A stretch of 28,998 nucleotides of DNA from Deltaproteobacteria bacterium (GTDB taxonomy: Bacteria; Myxococcota_A; UBA9160; SMWR01): contig JAFDAW010000002.1 of assembly GCA_019313605.1 (NCBI GenBank), positions 1-28,998 on the forward strand, written 5' to 3'. Each line of letters opens with the position of its first letter. The stretch's first letter is position 1. Positions 14,726-23,006 of the stretch are shown here, piece after piece. The notes under the pieces are model-generated. The model was not told where the DNA came from and made no database searches. It worked only from the letters and a program-made list of their open reading frames with translations. Both the position numbers and the translations under genes were made by a program.

Positions 14726-15819
14726 AAACTCCCCTCCCGCAATCTTCTCAGCGTCTTGACCAGGCGTTCATTCTCTTCCGGAAGCCCGATGCTGATCCGG
14801 ATGTGATCCGGCATCCCGAAACCGCTCAGCGCCCTGACGATGATGCCCTCCCGCAGCAGGCGCACGGCGGTGTCGGGCCCCGCCTTCGCGAGCAGAAAAT
14901 TTGCATCGGTTGGCCACGTTTCCACCCCGAGTGCGCCGAGCTCCCTGCAGAGGTAGTCGATGCCCTCGGCATTCGTCGCACGCGCGCGATCGGCGTGCTC
15001 GACATCCTCGAGCGCTGCCAATGCGGCAACCTCCGCCAGGCGGCTGACGTTGAAGGGATGCCTCGCCCGCTGGAGGTAACCGGCGAGCTCGGGATCGGCG
15101 ATCCCATATCCGATCCTCAAGCCCGCAAGGCCAAAGATCTTCGAGAACGTGCGCAGCGCGATCGTTCCGGGTCGACGCCGAATCCACTCGAGCGAGTCGG
15201 GAAAATCGGAACGCCGGACGAATTCGTAGTACGCCTCGTCGATCGCCAGAACGACGGTTTCCGGCAGCGACTCGGCGAAGCGGTTGAATGCTTCTGCGCC
15301 CACGCTGGTCCCCGTCGGATTGTTGGGATTGCAGACGAAAATCAAGCGGGTCCGATCCGTGACAGCCGCAGACATTTCCGAGAGATCGTGGCCCAGATCG
15401 CCCGTGAGAGGCACGCGGATCGATGTCGCGCCCATCCCCTGCACGACGACCGGATACATCGCGAACGAAGGCCAGGCGAAGACCGCCTCGTCGCCGGGTC
15501 CCAGCAGCACCTTGGCGAGAAGCTCGAGAATTTCGTCGGCGCCGGCGCCGAAGACGAGCTGCGCAGGATCCACCTCGAGTTGGTTCGAAAGTCGCTCGCG
15601 CAGCGCGTAGCTCGCACCATCGGGATAGCGGTGAACGCCGTCGAGGGCTTCGCGAACTGCGGCCAGCGCCTTCGTCGAGGGACCGATCGGGCTCTCATTG
15701 GAGGCGAGCTTGATGCAATCCTCGATTCCGAGTTCGCGCTCGAGTTCTTCGATCGGCTTGCCGGGCTGATAGGGCTCGAGGCCGAGAATATGGGGTTTGA
15801 TGATCTCTTTTAGACCCAT
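14722..15819 (-). CDS. hisC: HisC-type PLP aminotransferase, probably aromatic/histidinol-phosphate
   Basis: This class I/II fold aminotransferase of the HisC family has 365 residues. Pyridoxal-phosphate features are present: CNPNNPTG at 163-170, DEAYYEF at 194-200, the Schiff-base lysine K227 in RTFSKIFGLAG, and R235 in GLRIGYG. The start is ATG at 15817-15819, three bases after the pheA stop. HisC enzymes transaminate histidinol phosphate, but placement between pheA and tyrA suggests that this copy works on phenylpyruvate, 4-hydroxyphenylpyruvate or prephenate, closing Phe and Tyr synthesis. It could serve both pathways if no other hisC exists. The family call is firm; the substrate is inferred from neighbours only. 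Confidence 0.9.
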   Translation of the reverse strand: MGLKEIIKPHILGLEPYQPGKPIEELERELGIEDCIKLASNESPIGPSTKALAAVREALDGVHRYPDGASYALRERLSNQLEVDPAQLVFGAGADEILELLAKVLLGPGDEAVFAWPSFAMYPVVVQGMGATSIRVPLTGDLGHDLSEMSAAVTDRTRLIFVCNPNNPTGTSVGAEAFNRFAESLPETVVLAIDEAYYEFVRRSDFPDSLEWIRRRPGTIALRTFSKIFGLAGLRIGYGIADPELAGYLQRARHPFNVSRLAEVAALAALEDVEHADRARATNAEGIDYLCRELGALGVETWPTDANFLLAKAGPDTAVRLLREGIIVRALSGFGMPDHIRISIGLPEENERLVKTLRRLREGSL

Positions 15820-15822
15820 CGC

Positions 15823-16959
15823 CTAACCCCGACCCCGTTCGACGTCAGCCCTCGGGAACGAACCCAACACGCGGTGCGAGTGGGCGATCTTGGCCACGAG
15901 CGAAAGCGCCCTCTCGACTCGCGGTTCCTGGCGGTGACCCTCCAGGTCGAGAAAGAAAAGGTACTCCCAGGGCTTGCCCCGGATGGGTCGCAATTGAATC
16001 GTCGTGAGATTGATCCCCTCGTCGGCGAAGGGTTGCAGCAACAGATGAAGGCCGCCCGGCACGTCCTTTCGAATCGTAAACACCGCAGAAGTGAGGTCGT
16101 TGCCGGTCGGCTCCGGAAGCTGCTTGCCGATCACCAGAAACCGGGTCGTGTTGTCTCGCCGATCTTCGATCGAAGCCTCGATGGTCCGCAGCCCGTTGCG
16201 CTCGACCGCACTCGCACTGCAGATCGCAGCGACGGATCCATCCTTGGCCGCCAGCTGCGCGGCCGCCGTGGTACTGGCAGTTTCCAGAAGCTCCACGCCC
16301 GGAGTATTGCGATCGAGCCAGTGGCGGCATTGAGCGAGGGGCTGGGGGTTCGAGGCCACCCGCTGGACGTCTTCGATCCGGCCACTGCGAGACGCCAGGT
16401 GGTTCGAAATCCGCAGCAGCACTTCACCGCAGATCAACACGTCGCTGTCCGCAAAGGCATCGAGCGTCCGGGTCACGACCCCTTCCGTCGTGTTTTCGAC
16501 GGGAACGATCCCGAGGTTTGCCGCACCGCGTTCCACGGCAGCGAACACGTCGCCGATGCTCGGAAGCGGCTCGAGCGCCGCAAGCCGGCCGAATTTCAGG
16601 TTCGCGGCCTCGTGACTGAACGTACCTTCGGGCCCCATGTAGGCAATCGAAAGACCGTCCTCGAGTGAGCGGGTCGCGGAAATGATCTCTCGAAATACCG
16701 GGGCCAGACCGTCATTGGGGAACGGACCGGGGTTGCTCTCGACGAGGCCGCTCACGATCCGCTTCTCGCGCGCCTCTTCGTAGACGGAGGCACCTCGGGA
16801 CTGCTTGTGGCGGCCCACCTCGAGCACCCACTTCGCGCGCTGGTTCAACTGCTCGAGGATGGCTCGATCCACCGCGTCGATTTCCTCGCGCAGGCGCGTG
16901 AGTTCCGAATCGGCATCGGAAGCTCCGGACTCGGAATTCGACTGTTCGGGCTCGGCCAT
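15823..16959 (-). CDS. pheA: Bifunctional chorismate mutase / prephenate dehydratase (P-protein)
   Basis: PheA converts chorismate to prephenate and then phenylpyruvate. I start at ATG 16957-16959 (MAEPEQSNSES), preceded by GGGAAG, giving 378 residues; a 55-codon upstream extension has no family features. The AroQ chorismate mutase helix bundle spans about 19-100 (LREEIDAVDRAILEQLNQRAKWV, then HKQSRG and YEEAREK). Prephenate dehydratase spans about 104-280, with YMGPEGTFSHEAA, VPVENTTEG and the catalytic TTRF at 271-274. An ACT domain (about 290-365) follows. Its two Phe-binding motifs are altered: GALV-type is GGLH (302-305) and ESRP-type is QLRP (322-325). It opens a pheA-hisC-tyrA-rpsA operon and faces a divergent GGDEF gene. 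Confidence 0.95.
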   Translation of the reverse strand: MAEPEQSNSESGASDADSELTRLREEIDAVDRAILEQLNQRAKWVLEVGRHKQSRGASVYEEAREKRIVSGLVESNPGPFPNDGLAPVFREIISATRSLEDGLSIAYMGPEGTFSHEAANLKFGRLAALEPLPSIGDVFAAVERGAANLGIVPVENTTEGVVTRTLDAFADSDVLICGEVLLRISNHLASRSGRIEDVQRVASNPQPLAQCRHWLDRNTPGVELLETASTTAAAQLAAKDGSVAAICSASAVERNGLRTIEASIEDRRDNTTRFLVIGKQLPEPTGNDLTSAVFTIRKDVPGGLHLLLQPFADEGINLTTIQLRPIRGKPWEYLFFLDLEGHRQEPRVERALSLVAKIAHSHRVLGSFPRADVERGRG

Positions 16960-17271
16960 GTTCTTCCCGTTGCAGCAACCGATCGAACCGCATTCGCGAC
17001 GATCGGCAGGCAAGTTGGTGCGGGGGTCGGCGTTCGGAAGGTCCGCGGGTGCCAAATATCCCGCTAACCCCCTGAAAAACCTTGCGCAAGGTAGTTGAGG
17101 CCCACAGCCCGCGCAATTCTCCAAAACGGGAATTACATCGGGATTGCAAGGGGTTATCGGAATTTCTCCACTTCGGACCCACCAGCATCCCGGTTTGCTC
17201 CCCTAAGTACCTGAAAAATTTGGATTTATATCGATTCTTGGGGCCGAAAACCGATCAAGCCGAGCGGTCCA
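16960..17271. promoter_or_regulatory. Divergent pheA / GGDEF intergenic region with palindrome and repeated 18-mer
   Basis: This 312-base non-coding stretch must hold promoters for the leftward pheA operon and the rightward GGDEF gene. A perfect 12-bp palindrome, CCTTGCGCAAGG, lies at 17080-17091. An 18-mer ending in CCTGAAAAA occurs at 17062-17079 and again at 17201-17218 (14 of 18 bases identical, same orientation). An AT-rich patch around 17213-17236 (including TTTATATC) could be a -10 region for the GGDEF gene, but I cannot pair it with a convincing -35. There is no Phe-rich leader peptide on the minus strand and no obvious intrinsic terminator. Confidence 0.5.
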
Positions 17272-18927
17272 ATGGACGATGCATCAGCAACCGGCAACCC
17301 CAAAGGGCCCATGCCTGAAATCGACCCGCAATCTGAGCATCTGACGATCAACAGCCTTGTCACGAAGATCGTCCTGATGGTCTTCGCGGGAAGCTTTACG
17401 GCCGCCATGCTCGTGAGCTGGGCCGCGATCAAACCCACCCAGGATTTCATCGCCCGATCGATCGACGAGCAATATCCCGGAGCTGTGCGGCACGCAGCGG
17501 AAAGCGCATCGATCTGGCTCGCGGCGGGCCGCGAAGAGTTGGTCCGATTGACCTCACCTGCGTGGGACGAAGCGGGCGAATCGGCGCTCGCGGATCTGCT
17601 GGACGAAAGTCGCTACTTCGAAGGATTCGCGCTCTGTGACCACCGCACCGAATCCCCCGAAGGAGTCGGTTCGGTGCCCATCTGCCCACCCGCGAGTGAG
17701 GGCTCACTTTCGACAAGCGAATGGATAGCGACCTCACTCGCCAACGGAGTCGTGGTTCCGGCGGCTTCGGTGCGGATATCGCAAGGAGACGAATCTCCCA
17801 TATACGCGGTCGGCGTCTTCGACCGGAAACAGCTCATGCTGCTGCTCGCCGAGCAATCGCCAGATCCCAGAGGCAGCATGCTCCTCACGCTGGGAACCGG
17901 TGGCGTGCTCGCGGGTGGCGGGCCTGACACATCGAGCCAGGTCGAGCCCCCAGACCCCGATGAAACCAGCGGCAGCGTCCGCGAATCGACCAACTCGCCG
18001 TGGCGTCATACCGTGAGCACCGCCCATCCGCTTGGAAAATCGCTTGACGAATCCGGTTGGTATGCGGCCTTCGAGATTCCCTTCGGCGAGGCGTATGCGT
18101 CGCTGCTCATCTTGATTCGCCGGGTGCTGCTGATCGACCTGGTGGCGATCTTGCTCCTCTGTTTTGTCTCGTATCGAATCACCTCTGCCGTGTTGAATCC
18201 GATCGAAGCTCTTTCCGTGGGTGCTCGCCGGGTCGCAGAGGGGCAGTTCGAGTTCGAAATTCCAGATCCCGGCACCCGCGATGAACTCGGGGTACTCATC
18301 AACGCGTTCAATCGCATGTTGCAACGGGTGCGCACGTCCCAGGATGAAATCAAGGAAAGCAACGAAAACCTCAGAACCCACAACATCAAGCTCCAACAAG
18401 CGAACGAACTTCTCGAGCAGCTCTCGATCACCGATGGTCTCACCAAGCTGCACAATCACCGGTTCTTCCAGGACCAGCTCACTCGCGAAATCAGGCGTGC
18501 GGAACGCGCATCGACCCCACTTTCGCTCTTGCTGATCGACATCGACGATTTCAAGTCACTCAACGACCGATTCGGGCATGCTGCGGGCGATGAACTCCTG
18601 CACGGGCTCGCTCTGATCATGAATGCGGCCGTGCGGTCGAGCGATCTATTGGCGCGGTACGGCGGTGAGGAGTTCGCGGTGCTCGCTCCCGGCACCAACG
18701 AGGACGGCGCTTATCAACTCGCGGAAAAACTTCGAACCGCGATCGCCGAGTCCTCGTTCATTTTGGGTGAAACGATGAGACTGACCCGCGTCACGGTTTC
18801 TGTGGGTGTCGCCCAGTTCATGGGCAATCGGAAGGATTTTTTCGAACAGGCGGACCGCGCTCTATACCGCGCCAAGGCCGAGGGCAAGAACTGCGTCATG
18901 GTCGGCGAGAGTGACTCCATCGCGTAG
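17272..18927 (+). CDS. Membrane-anchored diguanylate cyclase with HAMP and GGDEF domains
   Basis: This 551-residue signalling protein probably makes cyclic di-GMP in response to a periplasmic cue. One membrane helix lies at about 29-52 and a second at about 282-306. The roughly 230 residues between them are a periplasmic sensor of unrecognised family, possibly Cache-like by size. A HAMP linker follows (NPIEALSVGARRVAEGQFEFE), then a coiled coil (about 350-382) leading into LSITDGLTKLHNHRFF. The GGDEF domain has an intact active site GGEEF at 464-468, and the allosteric inhibitory RxxD (RSSD, 455-458) lies exactly five residues before it. The start at 17272 is uncertain; ATG at 17311 is an alternative, and neither has a strong ribosome-binding site. 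With coaE it is one of only two plus-strand genes here. The name describes domains, not a known ortholog. Confidence 0.9.
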   Translation: MDDASATGNPKGPMPEIDPQSEHLTINSLVTKIVLMVFAGSFTAAMLVSWAAIKPTQDFIARSIDEQYPGAVRHAAESASIWLAAGREELVRLTSPAWDEAGESALADLLDESRYFEGFALCDHRTESPEGVGSVPICPPASEGSLSTSEWIATSLANGVVVPAASVRISQGDESPIYAVGVFDRKQLMLLLAEQSPDPRGSMLLTLGTGGVLAGGGPDTSSQVEPPDPDETSGSVRESTNSPWRHTVSTAHPLGKSLDESGWYAAFEIPFGEAYASLLILIRRVLLIDLVAILLLCFVSYRITSAVLNPIEALSVGARRVAEGQFEFEIPDPGTRDELGVLINAFNRMLQRVRTSQDEIKESNENLRTHNIKLQQANELLEQLSITDGLTKLHNHRFFQDQLTREIRRAERASTPLSLLLIDIDDFKSLNDRFGHAAGDELLHGLALIMNAAVRSSDLLARYGGEEFAVLAPGTNEDGAYQLAEKLRTAIAESSFILGETMRLTRVTVSVGVAQFMGNRKDFFEQADRALYRAKAEGKNCVMVGESDSIA

Positions 18928-18979
18928 GCGAGCCACGCGCCATGTGCGTTGAGCGCCAGAGCATGCAATTCTCAGCCTC

Positions 18980-19606
18980 ATGGCATCGGTTCTCGGACTC
19001 TCTGGTGGGATCGCTACGGGAAAGAGCACGGTCGCGGGCTTCCTCAGCTCGCTCGGCGCGAGCGTGATCGATGCAGATGCGATCGTCCACGAACTGCAGG
19101 CGCCCGGTGCCCCCCTGCTCGACGAGATCGCCGAAGCATTCGGATCTGACCTGATCGACGCTGAAGGCGGCCTTGATCGCAGCGCCCTGGGCACAATCGT
19201 CTTTGGCGATCCCACAGCCCGCAGGCGGCTGGAGGCGATCGTCCACCCCAAGGTCATCGCCACCATGGCCGATCGCGTGGCCGGCGCCCAGGCGACGGAC
19301 ACGCCGCTGATCGTGCTGGACATCCCGCTTCTCTTCGAACGGAGAGAAAACGGCTCGAGCCAGGGGCCCACTTCATCCTTCGATGCAACCGTCCTCGTCT
19401 ACGCGCCAGAGCCGCTACAGGTCGAGCGGCTGATGAATCGAGACGGTTGCGATCGGGAAGCGGCGCTCCAGCGGATCCGCGCGCAACTGCCGATCGAGAG
19501 CAAGAAATCCATGGCCGACATCGTCATCGATAATTCGGGCAGCCTGGAAGAAACCCGGAATCAAACGCGGATGCTCTTCGAGCGATTCAGCGCAAAGCGC
19601 GCTTGA
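18980..19606 (+). CDS. coaE: Dephospho-CoA kinase
   Basis: CoaE phosphorylates dephospho-CoA, the last step of coenzyme A synthesis. The 208-residue product begins MASVLGLSGGIATGKST, with the P-loop at residues 9-17 immediately after the start as in the family. SVIDADAIVHEL at about 29-40 supplies the acidic residues of the active site, and the lid/CoA region is followed by SKKSMADIVIDNSG near 175-188, the usual C-terminal motif. The ATG at 18980 has no clear Shine-Dalgarno and lies 52 bases after the GGDEF stop, so it may be co-transcribed with that gene. It converges with trpA, and the 3' ends overlap by 20 bases. Confidence 0.95.
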   Translation: MASVLGLSGGIATGKSTVAGFLSSLGASVIDADAIVHELQAPGAPLLDEIAEAFGSDLIDAEGGLDRSALGTIVFGDPTARRRLEAIVHPKVIATMADRVAGAQATDTPLIVLDIPLLFERRENGSSQGPTSSFDATVLVYAPEPLQVERLMNRDGCDREAALQRIRAQLPIESKKSMADIVIDNSGSLEETRNQTRMLFERFSAKRA

Positions 19607-20381
19607 GCTTCGCAACGAACTCGGACACGGAAGCCACGGCTGGCCCGGGCGTCTCGGCCGCTTCGATCAGGTCTACCAGCGCGCTTCCCACCACGGCTCC
19701 GTCGGCAAAACGTCCGACCTCGGCGACCTGCTCGGGCGTTGAAATTCCGAATCCCACGCAGACTGGAATCTCGGAAATCTTGCGGATCTTCGAGACCGCT
19801 TCTTCCAATCCCGCCGCAATCTCCTTCCGCGCACCGGTTACACCGGTAAGAGACACATAGTAGAGAAAACCCCGGGTCTTCTCGACGAGCATTGCCATGC
19901 GAGATTCCGGGGTCGTGGGCGAAGCCAGCAGGATCGGATCGATTTCGCATTCGATCAGCGAATCAAAAAAGAGTCCACCCTCCTCCGGCGGCAGATCCAC
20001 TGTGATGACCCCGTCGACACCGACCTCCTTCGCGGCCTCCGCGAAGTTTCGCTCACCCATCGCCAGAAAGACGTTTGCATATCCCATCAACACGAGCGGC
20101 TGATCGATCTTGGGCCGCAGATTATTGACCAGCTTCAGCACGCCTCGCAGCGTGGTCCCCGAGCTCAGTGCGCGCTCGCTCGAGCGCTGGATGGTGGGCC
20201 CTTCTGCTGTGGGATCCGAGAAGGGAACGCCGATTTCAATCAGATCAGCACCCGCCTCGGCCATGGCCAGAACCAGGGCTTCAGTGGTCGGAAGGTTCGG
20301 GTCTCCGGCGGTCAGAAAGGGGATCAGCGCACATTCTCCGCGCTCTCGCATATCCGAAAAACGGCTTTCGATTCGGCCCAT
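19587..20381 (-). CDS. trpA: Tryptophan synthase alpha chain
   Basis: TrpA cleaves indole-3-glycerol phosphate to indole, which is channelled to TrpB. The 264-residue TIM-barrel protein has the family signature LIEIGVPFSDPTAEGPTIQ with catalytic E49. The position equivalent to the second catalytic residue of the enteric enzyme, Asp60, is Glu here (GAA codon at 20202-20204). Other family motifs are present: LMGYANVF, DLPPEE and GFGIST-PEQV. The ATG at 20379-20381 shares one base with the trpB stop (TGATG), with GGAG eight bases upstream, so translation is coupled. It is the last gene of the trp operon, and its 3' end runs into coaE on the other strand with no visible terminator between them. 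Confidence 0.96.
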   Translation of the reverse strand: MGRIESRFSDMRERGECALIPFLTAGDPNLPTTEALVLAMAEAGADLIEIGVPFSDPTAEGPTIQRSSERALSSGTTLRGVLKLVNNLRPKIDQPLVLMGYANVFLAMGERNFAEAAKEVGVDGVITVDLPPEEGGLFFDSLIECEIDPILLASPTTPESRMAMLVEKTRGFLYYVSLTGVTGARKEIAAGLEEAVSKIRKISEIPVCVGFGISTPEQVAEVGRFADGAVVGSALVDLIEAAETPGPAVASVSEFVAKLKRALR

Positions 20382-21583
20382 CAGTGCGACTCCGAGTGCC
20401 GCGCCGCGAGTATGTCGCGAACCTGCGGCGCATCCTTGTCACCGCGCCCAGACAAGTTGATCAGCATGATGGCATCGCGGGAGAGAGTCGGTGCGAGAAT
20501 TCGCGCGTGCGCGATCGCGTGCGCCGATTCCAGAGCGGGAATGATGCCCTCCATTCTGGACAGATAGACAAAGCTGTCGATCGCCGAATCGTCATCAGCG
20601 GTCACGTAAGTGGCGCGTCCGATGTCTCGAAGATACGCGTGCTCCGGTCCGACACCAGGATAATCGAGCCCCGCCGATACCGAATGGGCCTCGAAGATCT
20701 GACCATCGTCGTCGGATAGAACGAGACTGCACATCCCGTGCAACACGCCTGCAGTCCCCGCACTGAGCGCAGCTCCGTGGCGCCCAGTTTCGAGCCCTTC
20801 CCCAGCCGCTTCGACGCCGATCATTTGGACGTCGTCATCTTCGATGAACGGGTGAAACAGGCCCATGGCGTTCGAACCTCCGCCAACACAGGCGACGAGC
20901 ACATCGGGCAGCCGGCCTTCGACGTCCAACATTTGCTGACGCGCCTCGATGCCGATGACGCGCTGAAAGTCGCGGACCATCATCGGATAGGGGTGGGGGC
21001 CCATGACCGAACCGATGCAATAGTAGGTATTCCGAATGTGGGTCACCCAATCTCGCATGGCTTCGTTAATGGCATCTTTCAGGGTTTTCGATCCACTCGA
21101 CACCGGGCGGACACGGGCTCCGAGCAACTCCATCTTGAAAACATTGAGGGCCTGACGCTCGATGTCCTCCTCGCCCATGTAGACTTCGCAATCCAGATCG
21201 AGCAACGCACAGGCCGTCGCCGTTGCAACGCCGTGCTGGCCCGCACCCGTCTCCGCAATCACGCGTCGTTTCCCCATGTATCGCGCGAGCAGACACTGTC
21301 CGAGAACGTTGTTGACTTTGTGGGCCCCCGTGTGCGCGAGGTCCTCCCGTTTCAAGTAGACCTTGGCGCCACCGAGATCGTCCGTCATGCGCCGCGCAAA
21401 GGTCAGAGCCGTCGGTCGCCCCGCGTAGGTAGCCAGCAAATCCTCGAGTTCGGTGCGGAACTCGCTGCTCTGGGAGATCTTCGGGTAGGCCTCTTCGAGT
21501 TCCTGCAGCGCTGCGATCAGCACCTCAGGCACGTAACGCCCACCGTACTCGCCATAACGACCCGGAAGATCGGCCACTGTCAT
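20381..21583 (-). CDS. trpB: Tryptophan synthase beta chain
   Basis: TrpB condenses indole with serine using pyridoxal phosphate. I start at ATG 21581-21583 (MTVADLPGRYGEYGGRYVPE), which overlaps the trpF stop (ATGA) and follows GAAGAGGA; this gives 400 residues, typical of TrpB1. The cofactor lysine is K89 in LKREDLAHTGAHKVNN, the catalytic glutamate lies in AETGAGQHGVATAT, and the phosphate-binding glycine loop is in CVGGGSNAMG. The longer open frame of 36 codons is arginine-rich and lies antisense-like in trpF, so it is rejected. All motifs for a complete alpha-beta complex partner are present. Confidence 0.97.
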   Translation of the reverse strand: MTVADLPGRYGEYGGRYVPEVLIAALQELEEAYPKISQSSEFRTELEDLLATYAGRPTALTFARRMTDDLGGAKVYLKREDLAHTGAHKVNNVLGQCLLARYMGKRRVIAETGAGQHGVATATACALLDLDCEVYMGEEDIERQALNVFKMELLGARVRPVSSGSKTLKDAINEAMRDWVTHIRNTYYCIGSVMGPHPYPMMVRDFQRVIGIEARQQMLDVEGRLPDVLVACVGGGSNAMGLFHPFIEDDDVQMIGVEAAGEGLETGRHGAALSAGTAGVLHGMCSLVLSDDDGQIFEAHSVSAGLDYPGVGPEHAYLRDIGRATYVTADDDSAIDSFVYLSRMEGIIPALESAHAIAHARILAPTLSRDAIMLINLSGRGDKDAPQVRDILAARHSESH

Positions 21584-22212
21584 TCCTCTTCGCTCTCTGC
21601 CTTTCGAACCGCCGCGATGAAGGCCGCGATCTTGGCTTCGTCTTTGCGGCGCCCGTCGCCCTCGACGCCCGATGCGACGTCGACTCCCCACGGAAGCAAA
21701 TCGCCAAGACCGCGAATCGCTTCGGCGACGTTCTCCGCCGTGAGACCACCGGCGATGATGACGTCGTGGCCCCTCTCGATCAGCGCACCCGCATCACTCC
21801 ATTCCCAGGCCACGCCACTGCCACCTCCTTCGCTCGGGTGATCGAGCAGCAACATCGTCCCGGGATATTCTTCGGCCGCTTCGAGATCCGCGCCCCGAAG
21901 CGCCTTGATGACGGGGAGGTCGACTGCCTCGACCTGCTCCTCGGTTTCGTCTCCGTGAAATTGAACGCGCTCGAGTTCGACCCGACGCAACACGCGGGTG
22001 ATTTCGTCGTCTTCTGCATCCTGAAAGATGCCCACCCGCTCGACCTGCCCTTCGACTCGCTCTGAAATAGCCACAGCAGTCTTGAGATCCAGCATGCGTG
22101 GCGAACCCGACACAAAATTCAACCCGATCAGATCCACGCCGGCGTCGACCGCCGCCTGTGCGTCATCGGGATCCGTGATCCCACAGATCTTGATCCGAAT
22201 GCTCCCCGTCAC
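21580..22212 (-). CDS. trpF: Phosphoribosylanthranilate isomerase
   Basis: TrpF performs the Amadori rearrangement of phosphoribosylanthranilate. The 210-residue TIM barrel shows KICGITDPDDA with catalytic C10, RVQFHGDE at 82-89, the general-acid aspartate D124 in LLLDHPSEGGGSG, and the phosphate loop GVDVASGVEG at 176-185. The start is GTG at 22210-22212, overlapping the trpC stop by 4 bases (GTGA), with an ideal GGAGGA at 22217-22222. It is a separate gene rather than fused to trpC as in enteric bacteria. Confidence 0.95.
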   Translation of the reverse strand: MTGSIRIKICGITDPDDAQAAVDAGVDLIGLNFVSGSPRMLDLKTAVAISERVEGQVERVGIFQDAEDDEITRVLRRVELERVQFHGDETEEQVEAVDLPVIKALRGADLEAAEEYPGTMLLLDHPSEGGGSGVAWEWSDAGALIERGHDVIIAGGLTAENVAEAIRGLGDLLPWGVDVASGVEGDGRRKDEAKIAAFIAAVRKAESEEE

Positions 22213-23006
22213 GATTTCCTCCGTAGTTCGCGCAATGCGAGGCCGGGATCCGGTTCTCGCATCAGCGCTTCTCCCACCAAGAATGCATCGGCCCCAGCGG
22301 ACTCGAGCCTCGAGATGTCTTCTGTCGTAAAGATGCCAGATTCTGCAACAACCACGACTCCATCGGGCGCCCGGCCTGCGAGCCGCTCACTGATCCCGAG
22401 ATCGACCTCAAAGGTACCAAGATCTCGATTGTTAACGCCGATGAGATTTGCACCGCACTCCACTGCGATTTCGAATTCGCGATCGTCGTGAACCTCGACC
22501 AACGCGTCGAGGCCGAGCGAACCCGCTCGCTCCCTGAGTCGTCGTATCTCAGCTACTGAATCGGCGCCCGGGAATGCCGCGACGATCAGGAGAATCGCGT
22601 CTGCGCCAGCGACACGCGCCTCGTCGACCTGATAGGCATCCACCAAAAAGTCCTTGCGCAGCAGCGGCAACGACACCGCGTGCCGCACCATCTCGAGATA
22701 GGCCAATTCGCCCCCGAAATAGTGGTTGTCAGTCAGCACCGAGATCGCGGCCGCACCCCCTTCGAAATAGGCTTTGGCGCAGCTCACCGGCTCAAAATCG
22801 GCCCGAATCACGCCGCGGCTCGGGGAGCGCGGTTTCATTTCAGCGATGATCCGCGGGCTGGATCCCCGCGTGAGTGCCGTGCGAAAACCCCGCGTCGGCG
22901 CGTCGCAGGCCTCTGCGTCCGAAGCCATGCGGTCCGCCGAGAGCCGCTGCTTGGCGCTCGAAACCTCTGCCCGCTTTCGAACCAGGATTTCTTCGAGGAT
23001 GCTCAT
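22209..23006 (-). CDS. trpC: Indole-3-glycerol phosphate synthase
   Basis: TrpC closes the indole ring. The 265-residue protein carries the expected active-site residues: E56 and K58 in IIAEMKPRSPSRG, K118 in LLRKDFLVDAYQV, E171 in LVEVHDD, N192 and R194 in GVNNRDL, and E222 and S223 in VAESGI. The ATG at 23004-23006 overlaps the trpD stop (ATGA). It is monofunctional, with no TrpF fusion, and sits in the middle of the trp operon. Confidence 0.96.
   Translation of the reverse strand: MSILEEILVRKRAEVSSAKQRLSADRMASDAEACDAPTRGFRTALTRGSSPRIIAEMKPRSPSRGVIRADFEPVSCAKAYFEGGAAAISVLTDNHYFGGELAYLEMVRHAVSLPLLRKDFLVDAYQVDEARVAGADAILLIVAAFPGADSVAEIRRLRERAGSLGLDALVEVHDDREFEIAVECGANLIGVNNRDLGTFEVDLGISERLAGRAPDGVVVVAESGIFTTEDISRLESAGADAFLVGEALMREPDPGLALRELRRKS

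Noticed and set aside
16960..17124. 55-codon N-terminal extension of pheA (Cys-rich)
   Set aside because: It has no similarity to P-proteins, it contains the palindrome and repeat region, and the internal ATG matches the family start.
20738..21841. 367-codon open frame antisense to trpB and trpF
   Set aside because: It is a shadow of two clear trp genes and has no identifiable family.
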